Of a stretch of DNA of 32,710 nt, positions 7,455 through 14,137 are shown in pieces. The stretch comes from a virus. Position 1 is the first letter of the stretch. The number at the start of each line of letters is the position of its first letter. The notes under the pieces are model-generated. The model had not been told where the DNA came from. It searched no databases and saw only the letters and a list, made by a program, of their open reading frames with translations. The position numbers and the translations under genes were made by a program. Location of the stretch: IMG/VR virus record IMGVR_UViG_3300025917_000047, positions 1-32,710 of that record; one strand, written 5' to 3'.

Positions 7455-7717
7455 GTTTCTTTCATTTTTAGTTCCAGTCTAATTCCGCCGCATATTATCT
7501 GATTCACCTTCTTACAGTTCGCGCACTCGGCGGTCTCGTAAAGTGTGTTGGCGTCGACCATCGTGCATCGCGTTCCACAGTAGATGCAGGTGAATTTGAA
7601 GAAGACGCGACACCGGTCGGGGCCACCGTTTGCTGCGATGGTATCATTTGCCAGTGCGATGAGTTTCTCCCGAGTAAGGTCACCAGGTCGTGGTAGGTAG
7701 CTAGGTTGATCGCTCAT
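7451..7717 (-). CDS. Small zinc-ribbon protein
   Basis: 88 residues. Two Cys pairs, CIYCGTRC (around residues 44-51) and CANCKK (around 70-75), form a zinc ribbon. The N-terminus (TREKLIALANDTIAANGG) is helical. It starts on the stop of a 35-residue membrane peptide gene (ATGA) and its end overlaps the coiled-coil gene. Probably a nucleic-acid- or protein-binding accessory; the specific role is unknown. Confidence 0.8.
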   Translation of the reverse strand: MSDQPSYLPRPGDLTREKLIALANDTIAANGGPDRCRVFFKFTCIYCGTRCTMVDANTLYETAECANCKKVNQIICGGIRLELKMKET

Positions 7718-7821
7718 TTGTCATCGTCCTTCTTGATGAATAAACTACCCACGAAGAGGAATATCACAATCAATATCACGCTTCCCAAGAAGCTGAATAC
7801 AACTCGATCTATTTGGTCCAT
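7714..7821 (-). CDS. 35-residue single-pass membrane peptide
   Basis: MDQIDRVVFSFLGSVILIVI begins the product, followed by more hydrophobic residues and a KKDDDK tail: one transmembrane helix with a charged C-terminus. The start lies one base after the stop of the methyltransferase-like gene and the stop overlaps the zinc-ribbon gene (ATGA). This exact fit in the gap supports a real gene. Function unknown. Confidence 0.7.
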   Translation of the reverse strand: MDQIDRVVFSFLGSVILIVIFLFVGSLFIKKDDDK

Positions 7822-7822
7822 A

Positions 7823-8725
7823 TCACATCCAATTCCTTTCAAATCGTTCTGGGTCTTTAAGATCGGCTAAATAGCGGCCCATCTGTGCGTGAGCTTGCGC
7901 GATCGTTAGCTTCTCTCTGCGGAGAAATCGGTACCAGTACCAAACTAAGCCCTGGACTTTCTTGTAGCGATCAAAGCGATCTTCGGGCTCGTCAAGTATG
8001 GTCCGAAACTTGTCCCCTACCGGCATGTCAAGATACATGAGCGACGTTTGACATGCCAGTGCCAGCTGTCCAATCATTTCATCTTCGTTCCAGCACTGGA
8101 TGTTCTCTTGAGGGATCAATCCCTGTGAGAGCTTTCGCAACGGAATGACATACTTCGAGTGAACTGTTTCTCCTGTAGGGCACCAGATGTCGTAGAAGGC
8201 GTGGTCGAATGTCTCCTTCGCGGGAGGATTGCAGATGGTGATTGCACGTTGGGATTCCAGGTATTTGAAGAGATCCATGTTGATGACTTTCGTCTTCTTC
8301 TTCGGCATGAACGGCAGCACCATGTGAATGATGCTCTGACTCTTTTCGACACAGACGATTTCGGTCACGTCTTCGTTGCCTTCCAAGTAGGCGACAGCGA
8401 GCCCGAGCCCAAGACCGCCGACTAGCACCCGCCCGCTCATGCCTGTGAGCTGACGTGAGTGCTGTTCGATCTCTTGTGGCATAGACGTCATCCACGTGCC
8501 CATCCCTTCCTGCTTGAGGGTGTGAATCCCTAGCGGGCGGTCTACTTTGAGAGATACCATCGGCAGTCCCATGAAGAGAGAATTTCTCATCGAGACGACG
8601 GGCAGTGTGGTACCAGGCTTCTTGAAGTCAATCGTGATGCTGCACTTGTGGCTCTTGCGCTCAGGCAGGTAGTAGGGTAGGGAATACTCCTTGCCCTTGA
8701 ATGAGTGTATTGGGAAGACTTTCAT
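7823..8725 (-). CDS. Rossmann-fold SAM-dependent methyltransferase-like protein
   Basis: 300 residues. The N-terminal ~90 residues are beta-rich (GLPMVSLKVDRPLGIHTL). A classic motif I, GRVLVGGLGLGLAVAYLE, follows at about 98-115, and IVCVEKSQSII follows with an acidic residue at the end of beta-2, as in class I methyltransferases and spermidine-synthase-like folds. After motif I, PKKKTKVINMDLFKYLES and HAFYDIWCPTGE continue the fold. The C-terminal third is helical. No DPPY or other DNA-methylase motif is clear (ICNPPA is present but weak), so the substrate is unknown. The next gene starts on its stop. Confidence 0.65.
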   Translation of the reverse strand: MKVFPIHSFKGKEYSLPYYLPERKSHKCSITIDFKKPGTTLPVVSMRNSLFMGLPMVSLKVDRPLGIHTLKQEGMGTWMTSMPQEIEQHSRQLTGMSGRVLVGGLGLGLAVAYLEGNEDVTEIVCVEKSQSIIHMVLPFMPKKKTKVINMDLFKYLESQRAITICNPPAKETFDHAFYDIWCPTGETVHSKYVIPLRKLSQGLIPQENIQCWNEDEMIGQLALACQTSLMYLDMPVGDKFRTILDEPEDRFDRYKKVQGLVWYWYRFLRREKLTIAQAHAQMGRYLADLKDPERFERNWM

Positions 8726-8913
8726 TCGAACTCAATTCGTGGGGCTTGCTCGTTGAATCTCGTCTCCGCGCATTTGACGTCGGCAGCGACGTAGACGAGA
8801 GGATCGACGGATCCCTTGATCCAGATCATCGTGCCGTGGCCGCTGACGTGAACTTGTTCGACCTTCTCGACTGTGATGACTTGCCCGTTGTTGAGTGTGA
8901 CGATTACATTCAT
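8722..8913 (-). CDS. Small beta-rich hypothetical protein
   Basis: 63 residues, predicted mostly beta strand (NVIVTLNNGQVITVEKVEQVHV). It has no cysteines beyond one and no membrane segment. Start and stop overlap the neighbouring genes by four bases each. Function unknown. Confidence 0.75.
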   Translation of the reverse strand: MNVIVTLNNGQVITVEKVEQVHVSGHGTMIWIKGSVDPLVYVAADVKCAETRFNEQAPRIEFE

Positions 8914-9239
8914 GATGTTTTCAGGTTGTTCTCACGTTGCAAGCGACGGCGCCAGTCGCGGTAGGTTGAGTCATCCACCTCGACTGTGAGATTGCTTTCG
9001 GTTCGGTGAATTGTTTTCAGGCTTATTATAGTGGCGTCACTCATACGCTGGAGCCACGTGATTGGGATTGTGATGAGCTTCACTTCTGCCTCCTCGCAAC
9101 CCCTTTGTATGCCTTGACGGGGGGTGCCAATCTCTCCTCCTATTGCCGGGCCCCATCCTCCCAGTTCCTCCCACAGCAGGTCACCTTGTTCAATTTGACC
9201 TTCGGTGATGATTCGATATCCTTTGGGTGGGTTTTTCAT
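8910..9239 (-). CDS. Hypothetical protein with YRIITEGQ N-terminus
   Basis: 109 residues. I chose the ATG at 9239, which overlaps the stop of the immunity-like gene (ATGA); longer readings in this frame only run antiparallel to the two upstream genes. The opening PPKGYRIITEGQIEQGDLLW resembles a short domain common in phage hypothetical proteins. The C-terminal half is basic and helical. Function unknown. Confidence 0.7.
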   Translation of the reverse strand: MKNPPKGYRIITEGQIEQGDLLWEELGGWGPAIGGEIGTPRQGIQRGCEEAEVKLITIPITWLQRMSDATIISLKTIHRTESNLTVEVDDSTYRDWRRRLQRENNLKTS

Positions 9240-9466
9240 ATAATGGGAGGTTTTCGCCTGCATTGTTCTTTCACGTCTGACGAGAGTGACCAAGCTAGGC
9301 ATCCCACCCATGCTAGGAACGTCCAGCCGAGCAGCATGTTGATGACGCAGATCGGGCCCTCTTGCCTGTGGTTGCGACAGTGTGCAATGATAGTTGGAAG
9401 GAGGTAGATCGCTCCACACATCACGAGCACCATCGCAAACATGATTCCAGATGCTACAGGACTCAT
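9236..9466 (-). CDS. Superinfection-immunity-like membrane protein
   Basis: 76 residues with two transmembrane helices (about 6-28 and 40-62). The IYLLPTIIA...H segment and the second-helix pattern INMLLGWTFLAWVGCLAWSL match the family of phage T4 Imm-type superinfection-immunity proteins, which sit in the inner membrane and block DNA entry of related phages. Both ends overlap neighbours by ATGA. The family match is by eye; the exclusion range is unknown. Confidence 0.75.
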   Translation of the reverse strand: MSPVASGIMFAMVLVMCGAIYLLPTIIAHCRNHRQEGPICVINMLLGWTFLAWVGCLAWSLSSDVKEQCRRKPPII

Positions 9467-9690
9467 ATGCCCTCCTCAATAGCACGCTCGATGACAGAGA
9501 TTTCACCTGCTTTGAAGTAAGCCATTTCCTTGCCGGGGTGAGCCTTGAGCAAGTAAGCCTTGCGGCGCATCGGGTGAAGAGCCTTCCCGTGATGGTGAAC
9601 CAACATCCGGCGACACTCATCTGCTTTCATCTCTTTCACAGGGAGCTCGCGGAGGATCCGGTTCTCTCGTCGACCTATTGAATTATTCAT
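9463..9690 (-). CDS. Small basic hypothetical protein
   Basis: 75 residues starting MNNSIGRRENRILREL (start at 9690). Rich in Arg, Lys and His; a central KADECRRMLVHHHGKALHPMRRK segment and a helical C-terminus. It begins just after the GC-rich hairpin that follows the DUF932 gene. The stop overlaps the immunity-like gene start. Function unknown. Confidence 0.7.
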   Translation of the reverse strand: MNNSIGRRENRILRELPVKEMKADECRRMLVHHHGKALHPMRRKAYLLKAHPGKEMAYFKAGEISVIERAIEEGI

Positions 9691-9702
9691 ATTGTTTAGA
9701 AT

Positions 9703-9725
9703 GCGGGCCGGGTTGGCCGGCCCGC
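9703..9725. terminator. GC-rich hairpin after the DUF932 gene
   Basis: Perfect 9-bp stem GCGGGCCGG with a 5-base loop, beginning about 17 bp past the DUF932 stop. No U run follows, so it is a weak or factor-assisted terminator, or an RNA-stability element. Confidence 0.45.
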
Positions 9726-9741
9726 GTTGCATTATGATCTG

Positions 9742-10632
9742 TTAATTCAGCAGCAGATTCAGCGCCTGTCGTCCGAGTGTGTCGGTTTCGAGAACCCCCA
9801 GGAACCGGTTGGTTTCAATGCTGGTGACCTCCGTCGTCCGGTAGGTCCGGTGATGCGTGATGAACTCTGTCACCGCATTGTAGGCGTCCCATCGGGTCGC
9901 TGCCTGATTACCTACGCCGGTCTCGAACAAGCCGAGGATCTTTGTGCGGCGGTTGACTGACATCGTCGCTTCACCGGGGATGAGCTTCTCGACGAATGCT
10001 TTCGCCTCTTCGACCGTCATGCGGGCTTGCGCCAGCTTGGTGAATTCGACGCGGATGGCGTCGACCATCTTGGTGACTTCGCCCTGGAATGTCGCGTGCC
10101 GCGGTTCGGCCCGCTTGCTCATGCCGGACGTGTGAGAGATCCAAAGCTTCGCGTGAATCTCGCGGCTGGTCATCCCGTTCGCGCATTTGAGGCGCTCGAT
10201 GAACAAGCGGCTGCGAACGGGCGTCCCACCGTCCCACCCATCGGTGGAGTAGATGTAGGCCTGCACCGGATCGCCCACTTTGCGCTTGCCGCGGGGGATC
10301 TCGATCTTCTCGCCGATCTGCACGAAGGCGAAAGCCCTCGCCCTCTCTTCGAGGAACCCGGCGCGGACGACCTTCCCGCCCATCGACTCAGCAAGGGCAT
10401 ACTGCCTGTTGATGAAGTCCCTCGGATTGGAGGGCTCGTAGTCCGCGCCCACGACTCCGAGAGGTGCTTTGGTGTCGCTGCGGTAGAGGAGTTTCTTGCC
10501 GGGCATGATGACTCCGCTGTCCCCTCCTGTGATGGTATCGGCGATCGGCTCCCAGTTGAGATCCGCATTCTTGATGGTTTCGTCGAGCGCGGTTGCCTCG
10601 ACCCCTTGCGTTTGTATGATTGTGGTATTCAT
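9742..10632 (-). CDS. DUF932 family phage/plasmid-like protein
   Basis: 296 residues from the ATG at 10632; earlier in-frame codons run through the promoter region. The family shows in LLYRSDTKAPLGVVGADYEPSN, the AESMGGKV/FAFVQIGEKIEIP block and the C-terminal TRWDAYNAVTEFITHH block. DUF932 proteins are common on phages and plasmids; their biochemical role is unsettled. It is the first gene after promoter cassette A and is followed by a GC-rich hairpin, so it may be a single-gene transcript with read-through. Confidence 0.85.
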   Translation of the reverse strand: MNTTIIQTQGVEATALDETIKNADLNWEPIADTITGGDSGVIMPGKKLLYRSDTKAPLGVVGADYEPSNPRDFINRQYALAESMGGKVVRAGFLEERARAFAFVQIGEKIEIPRGKRKVGDPVQAYIYSTDGWDGGTPVRSRLFIERLKCANGMTSREIHAKLWISHTSGMSKRAEPRHATFQGEVTKMVDAIRVEFTKLAQARMTVEEAKAFVEKLIPGEATMSVNRRTKILGLFETGVGNQAATRWDAYNAVTEFITHHRTYRTTEVTSIETNRFLGVLETDTLGRQALNLLLN

Positions 10633-10691
10633 ATCTCGTTCTATTATCTTCCTGACGTTCTTTGCGTCTTTCTGTTTGTTCTTATTACTTG

Positions 10692-10734
10692 TTGCAAACA
10701 TGCAACTGGACTTATATGAGCAAGACTCATGCCG
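10692..10734 (-). promoter_or_regulatory. Promoter cassette A (-24/-12-like element plus TTGCA palindrome)
   Basis: Minus-strand element CGGCATGAGTCTTGCT (10719-10734) has the GG/GC spacing of a sigma-54 promoter. The predicted start is near 10708. The palindrome TTGCATGTTTGCAA (10692-10705) covers about +3 to +16. It lies about 75 bp before the DUF932 start codon. Further TTGCAA half-sites lie upstream at about 10798 and 10816, and GTGGTGAACGA lies at 10772-10782. Confidence 0.6.
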
Positions 10735-10836
10735 AACTCAGAGAGAGCGTAAAGTGTTGATCCGCAATGTAGTGGTGAACGAATTGATTCTTAAACTTGC
10801 AAACCGCATTGTCCTTGCAACGCGGCCGCTTTGCGA

Positions 10837-11085
10837 CTATTCAGGTGACCATTTCTTCTGATAGTCTTTCAGTGCGGTGTCGAACTTCTCTTTGGCTTTG
10901 TCGCGCTTGGCTTCTAGCTCGGCGAGAGCTTCCTTGGCCTCCTTCAGATTGTCGACTCCGAATTCCTCTTCCAGCTGGGCTGTGATAGTCGTGAGAGCAC
11001 CCTTCGCTCGATCGGCTTCAGTCTTCGCGTTCTCTACATCTCGCTTGAGACGCCGATATGTTTCTTCATTTATCACTTCGCTCAT
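10837..11085 (-). CDS. Small coiled-coil protein
   Basis: 82 residues from the ATG at 11085, chosen for its AAGGA ribosome site five bases upstream. An ATG at 11121, overlapping the previous stop, would add 12 residues. The product is almost all helix (YRRLKRDVENAKTEADRAKG, then LKEAKEALAELEAKRDKAKE) with strong heptads, so a two-stranded coiled coil is likely. Function unknown; it is the last gene of its operon, before promoter cassette A. Confidence 0.75.
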   Translation of the reverse strand: MSEVINEETYRRLKRDVENAKTEADRAKGALTTITAQLEEEFGVDNLKEAKEALAELEAKRDKAKEKFDTALKDYQKKWSPE

Positions 11086-11117
11086 ACGTCCTTGTGGTAG
11101 ATCCCAGTTCCCAGGGG

Positions 11118-11231
11118 TCATTTCTTTTTCTTCAGTTTCATCAAATCAACGATCGTGCCTATCACGATGAGGGTCGTGCCTATCACAAAGATCCCTGCGG
11201 GGGATTCTATGAATTCTATCAACTGCTTCAT
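11118..11231 (-). CDS. 37-residue single-pass membrane peptide
   Basis: Starts MKQLIEFIESPAGIFVIGTT, continues through hydrophobic residues (TLIVIGTIVDLM) and ends in a KLKKKK tail. It fills the gap between two genes, with ATGA overlaps at both ends, and has GGAAAG before the start. Topology is probably N-out/C-in by the positive tail. Function unknown. Confidence 0.7.
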   Translation of the reverse strand: MKQLIEFIESPAGIFVIGTTLIVIGTIVDLMKLKKKK

Positions 11232-11377
11232 GGTTTCTTTCCTGTGATATGCTCTATCATTGCTTCAAGTTTGACGATTCTCATCTCCAGCTTCGCCAAT
11301 CCAATCATAACATGACAGCAGAGGATGCCTATGAGGCAGATTCCTACGATGAGAATGCCGGCGAAGATGGGATTCAT
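11228..11377 (-). CDS. 49-residue membrane peptide with helical tail
   Basis: MNPIFAGILIVGICLIGILC forms one transmembrane helix, followed by an amphipathic LEMRIVKLEAMIEHI helix. This layout resembles small phage holin- or spanin-like accessories, but there is no lysis gene nearby, so no role is assigned. The start at 11377 overlaps the upstream stop (ATGA). Confidence 0.65.
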   Translation of the reverse strand: MNPIFAGILIVGICLIGILCCHVMIGLAKLEMRIVKLEAMIEHITGKKP

Positions 11378-11634
11378 GGTATTAGAGGTTTGAAACACTC
11401 GTTGAATTCTTTGTCGGTGAGGACGAAGCAAGTTCCCACGTTGGGTGCCACCACCCAATCGCCTTCATTCGCCTCTATCACCTTCCCATACAGATCTATC
11501 GCAGTCCATCCCTTCTTATCTGAGACTTGGTGAAACTTCCTCGCCACCCAGACAGGGATGGGAGCCGTGTGACTGAACTGCCAAGCAGTCACGTCTTGCT
11601 TGTTTCCGAGGGTGGCACAATGAGTAGGTTTCAT
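11374..11634 (-). CDS. Conserved phage hypothetical protein
   Basis: 86 residues. The C-terminal half (GWTAIDLYGKVIEANEGDWVV then a DKEFNECFKPL ending) follows a pattern seen in many phage proteins, where a 'GDW(I/V)V' strand precedes a 'F...Y/F.P' ending. No function is known to me. Overlaps both neighbours. Confidence 0.75.
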   Translation of the reverse strand: MKPTHCATLGNKQDVTAWQFSHTAPIPVWVARKFHQVSDKKGWTAIDLYGKVIEANEGDWVVAPNVGTCFVLTDKEFNECFKPLIP

Positions 11635-11837
11635 CCGTCATTGTCCATTCTGTGTCTCAGTCTTGCTGCCCTGACATTCTCTTTGGTTGGGCGCTCGGCT
11701 TGGCAGATCGGGCAGACTTTCCATGTCCTGGGAATGACAATTACTTGTGGGATGGTTTGCTCTAAGAAGATAACCCAACCCCCCTTCGGCTGGTCCATCG
11801 GTGAACCCCACTGAATATGTTGACACCAGTTCCTCAT
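11631..11837 (-). CDS. Small protein with CPIC motif
   Basis: 68 residues from the ATG at 11837, which overlaps the upstream stop (ATGA). The core IPRTWKVCPICQAERP has one CxxC pair after a beta strand. Upstream Cys5 and other residues may complete a metal site, but I cannot confirm it. The C-terminus is basic. Function unknown. Confidence 0.7.
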   Translation of the reverse strand: MRNWCQHIQWGSPMDQPKGGWVIFLEQTIPQVIVIPRTWKVCPICQAERPTKENVRAARLRHRMDNDG

Positions 11838-12055
11838 CCCACAGTTCCAACTGAGAAGACTTTGGGCTGACCCACCAACACCCACACTCTCATCGCCGCG
11901 TCCAGGTTGCTGTTGACTTGGACGGTGAGGTCTTCACACTCGATGTAGAAGATCCTCTTCCCTTTGTCCACGAAATCATCGGGTTGGATGTAGGTTTCAC
12001 CATTGTTGGTGACGCAAACATATCCCGCCGGTATTACTTTGGTTGCTCTAGGCAT
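11834..12055 (-). CDS. Small beta-rich hypothetical protein
   Basis: 73 residues. Basic N-terminus (MPRATKVIPAGYV), then a YIQPDDFV segment and an all-beta pattern (RIFYIECEDLTVQVNS). Overlaps the end of the SbcD-like gene by 22 bp. Function unknown. Confidence 0.7.
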   Translation of the reverse strand: MPRATKVIPAGYVCVTNNGETYIQPDDFVDKGKRIFYIECEDLTVQVNSNLDAAMRVWVLVGQPKVFSVGTVG

Positions 12056-12981
12056 GATCGTATGATCTGCTTCACAGCAGGTGTCAGTTCTTCATCTCGC
12101 AGATGGTTTTCAACGGCCTCTCTGAAGTTCAGCCCGTGCTCGCCGAGTCCCTCTAGCCCGTCGATAAACTCTTTCATGTTCAACGGGACTTCTTCACGCC
12201 CGGCAATCTCTTCATGGAAGACATCGGCCGACGTGTCTAGCTTGCGACGCTTCACTGTGCCGTCTGAATAGATGATGCCCACGCTGGGATTGTAACCGAC
12301 TTCGTCAGACTTGCGACGGATGAATCCGCCGACATTGAGCACAGTCGTTCCTGACTTCAACTCGCTCAGGAAGCCCTTGTGATTGTCGCCGAAGATAGCG
12401 ACGTCGTAGCCTTTGAGGGACTTTGCAAACTTGCTGAGATTTGAATCTTCAGGTGCGCCGGGGTAGGAATGGAATTCGGTCCAGCAATAGCGATGGATGA
12501 GAGCTATTTGAGGGAAGTTTGACTCCGTGTAAACCTCATCTACTTTCGGTGGTGATTTGATCTCCCTCCCCCAGCCAAACCCAGAAATGATGAACACCCA
12601 CTTCGTTCCTCTATTCGGAGAATATTCTTCGTTGATGTCCACGATCTTGCCCACTTGCTTGAGCACACCATAACCACTGCGATGGATCTGATCTACACGA
12701 TGATTTGGAAGATCGTGCTGGCCTGGCACACAGATCATTCCATCCGGCAAGTGTTTGAGAGCGAAGTTGATGAGCTCTGGTGGCGCGTTCCATCGATCAA
12801 AAACATCCCCGGCACACAAAACGGGAACGCGAAGCTCATCGGCCATCTTCTTCACCTGATCGAGGTAGCCCGCTTGCACTGCCATCCAGTCCTTGTCGGC
12901 CCGGCAAGCAGGCTGCAAGAGCGAGAGGTGAAGGTCGGAGATGGCTATTGCGATGGGAGTGGCTGATGGCACAGCGGACAT
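12034..12981 (-). CDS. SbcD/Mre11-like metallophosphoesterase
   Basis: 315 residues from the ATG at 12981, preceded by AAGGAAAGG; a longer in-frame reading runs antisense to nothing recognisable. Metal-site motifs in order: SDLHL, GDVFDRW, GQHD (in place of the usual GNHD), ALIHRY and GDNHKGF. The fold is that of Mre11/SbcD nucleases, which resect DNA ends with an SbcC/Rad50 partner. Such a partner is encoded directly upstream and overlaps by 37 bp. The likely role is phage recombination or host-DNA processing. The Asn-to-Gln change in GQHD is unusual but tolerated in the superfamily. Confidence 0.85.
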   Translation of the reverse strand: MSAVPSATPIAIAISDLHLSLLQPACRADKDWMAVQAGYLDQVKKMADELRVPVLCAGDVFDRWNAPPELINFALKHLPDGMICVPGQHDLPNHRVDQIHRSGYGVLKQVGKIVDINEEYSPNRGTKWVFIISGFGWGREIKSPPKVDEVYTESNFPQIALIHRYCWTEFHSYPGAPEDSNLSKFAKSLKGYDVAIFGDNHKGFLSELKSGTTVLNVGGFIRRKSDEVGYNPSVGIIYSDGTVKRRKLDTSADVFHEEIAGREEVPLNMKEFIDGLEGLGEHGLNFREAVENHLRDEELTPAVKQIIRSCLEQPK

Positions 12982-13991
12982 TCCTTTCCTTTGACTTCTT
13001 TGTGAAACTTGTTCTCGGCGAGCCGAAGCTTCTCTTTCCAACTTGACTCGGCATTGTGAGCATCAACGAGACGGATATAGATGAAGCGCAGGTTGGTGAC
13101 TTTCGCATTCGCAGTCTGCCACTCATCGTAAGCAGTCGTGACAGAATCGAAGGGAGGTGGGGCTTTCACCTTCTGCAAGGCTTGAATGTCCTTGATAAGA
13201 TCTCTCAGAGAGTCAGCCGAGTTGTCGAATGCAATAGCATCACTCCCCAACCTGACGACTTCCTTCCCTTCCTCGTGCTTCTCTTCAAACTCGGTGATGC
13301 GGGTCTTCACTTCTCTCACTCTGGTGATGAGACTGCTGAGCCTGGTGAATCGTTCCTCAGCAGTAGTCAGGATCTCGAGATCGAGCTTGAGGTATTGAAA
13401 GTCGTCAATCCTACCCTCCATCGGCTTGAGCTTCTCATACTCTTCTTTCGCTTCGGTGAGACGCTCGTTGGTGAGGTCGATTCTCTCTTGAGACCTTCTC
13501 ACTTCTGATGCTATGTTGCCGAGCACATCGTCGATGACGCTGAGGTCGATGACTGAATTGAGACGACGAGATACCTCGCCGGCCGTCTCGTTGAACCAGA
13601 AGGGACTGTCATGCTGTGCTTGGAAATTGATTTCGTTGAGATGGAGGACATCGCGAATCTGCTTCGGCACGCCGGAACCAAAGGCTTTGAATTCCTCGCC
13701 GTCTAACTCGTAGGTGTTGACGCTTCCGCCCGTTCCTCTGACTCGTTTGATAGACCACTGACCTGGGTTCCCTTCCTCTTCGACTGTCAGCTTGATGACT
13801 GTCTTCTTCTCGCCTTCTTTGATGAAAGCTTCACCTGCGATGTCATTCAAGCACAGCCACCGTAGGGCCCGAAGCACTGAAGACTTCCCCACATCGGTCG
13901 GTCCTTTGATCGTCGTGATGCGAGGATCAAGCTCTATGACGAGCTCGTCATGCGCCTGGAAATTCACCAGTTTGATGGAGACGATTCTCAC
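12945..13991 (-). CDS. SbcC/Rad50-like ATPase, N-terminal half with zinc hook only
   Basis: 348 residues, GTG start at 13991 overlapping the previous stop (GTGA). The N-terminal ATPase lobe has Walker A GPTDVGKS at 30-37 and a Q-loop-like INFQAQHDSPF segment. A coiled coil follows (about 160-310), and the protein ends just after a zinc-hook CPLC (Cys338, Cys341). The second coiled coil and the C-terminal lobe with the ABC signature and Walker B are absent here. I see no other gene in this window that encodes them. It may act as a hook-dimerised half molecule with the SbcD-like protein. Confidence 0.8.
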   Translation of the reverse strand: MRIVSIKLVNFQAHDELVIELDPRITTIKGPTDVGKSSVLRALRWLCLNDIAGEAFIKEGEKKTVIKLTVEEEGNPGQWSIKRVRGTGGSVNTYELDGEEFKAFGSGVPKQIRDVLHLNEINFQAQHDSPFWFNETAGEVSRRLNSVIDLSVIDDVLGNIASEVRRSQERIDLTNERLTEAKEEYEKLKPMEGRIDDFQYLKLDLEILTTAEERFTRLSSLITRVREVKTRITEFEEKHEEGKEVVRLGSDAIAFDNSADSLRDLIKDIQALQKVKAPPPFDSVTTAYDEWQTANAKVTNLRFIYIRLVDAHNAESSWKEKLRLAENKFHKEVKGKECPLCHQPLPSQ

Positions 13992-14137
13992 GAGTTATTA
14001 TCTTTCTGACGCTTTACAAAGTCCTGCATGAGCTTCAAGATGACAGATTTCATTGTCTTGCCTCGCCGGGCGCAAGCGGCTTTGAATGAGCTCTTCACCC
14101 CTTCTGGAAGACCTTGAACTAGGAGGACATCCTTCAC
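13988..14137 (-). CDS. Small ribbon-helix-helix-like protein
   Basis: 49 residues with a GTG start (14137-14135) overlapping the SNF2 stop (GTGA), and a stop that overlaps the SbcC-like GTG. The sequence has a short strand (DVLLVQGLPEGV) then two helices (SSFKAACARRG and TMKSVILKLMQDFV), the plan of Arc/MetJ repressors. It may be a DNA-binding regulator acting as a dimer; the target is unknown. Confidence 0.7.
   Translation of the reverse strand: MKDVLLVQGLPEGVKSSFKAACARRGKTMKSVILKLMQDFVKRQKDNNS

Noticed and set aside
10027-10719. A 230-residue plus-strand reading frame
   Set aside because: Antisense to the DUF932 gene and running through promoter cassette A.
10692-10734. Reading cassettes A-F as ordinary sigma-70 promoters
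   Set aside because: CATANA boxes follow the element, but no TTGACA-like box occurs 17 bp upstream, and conservation is concentrated in the CGGCA and TGCT blocks.
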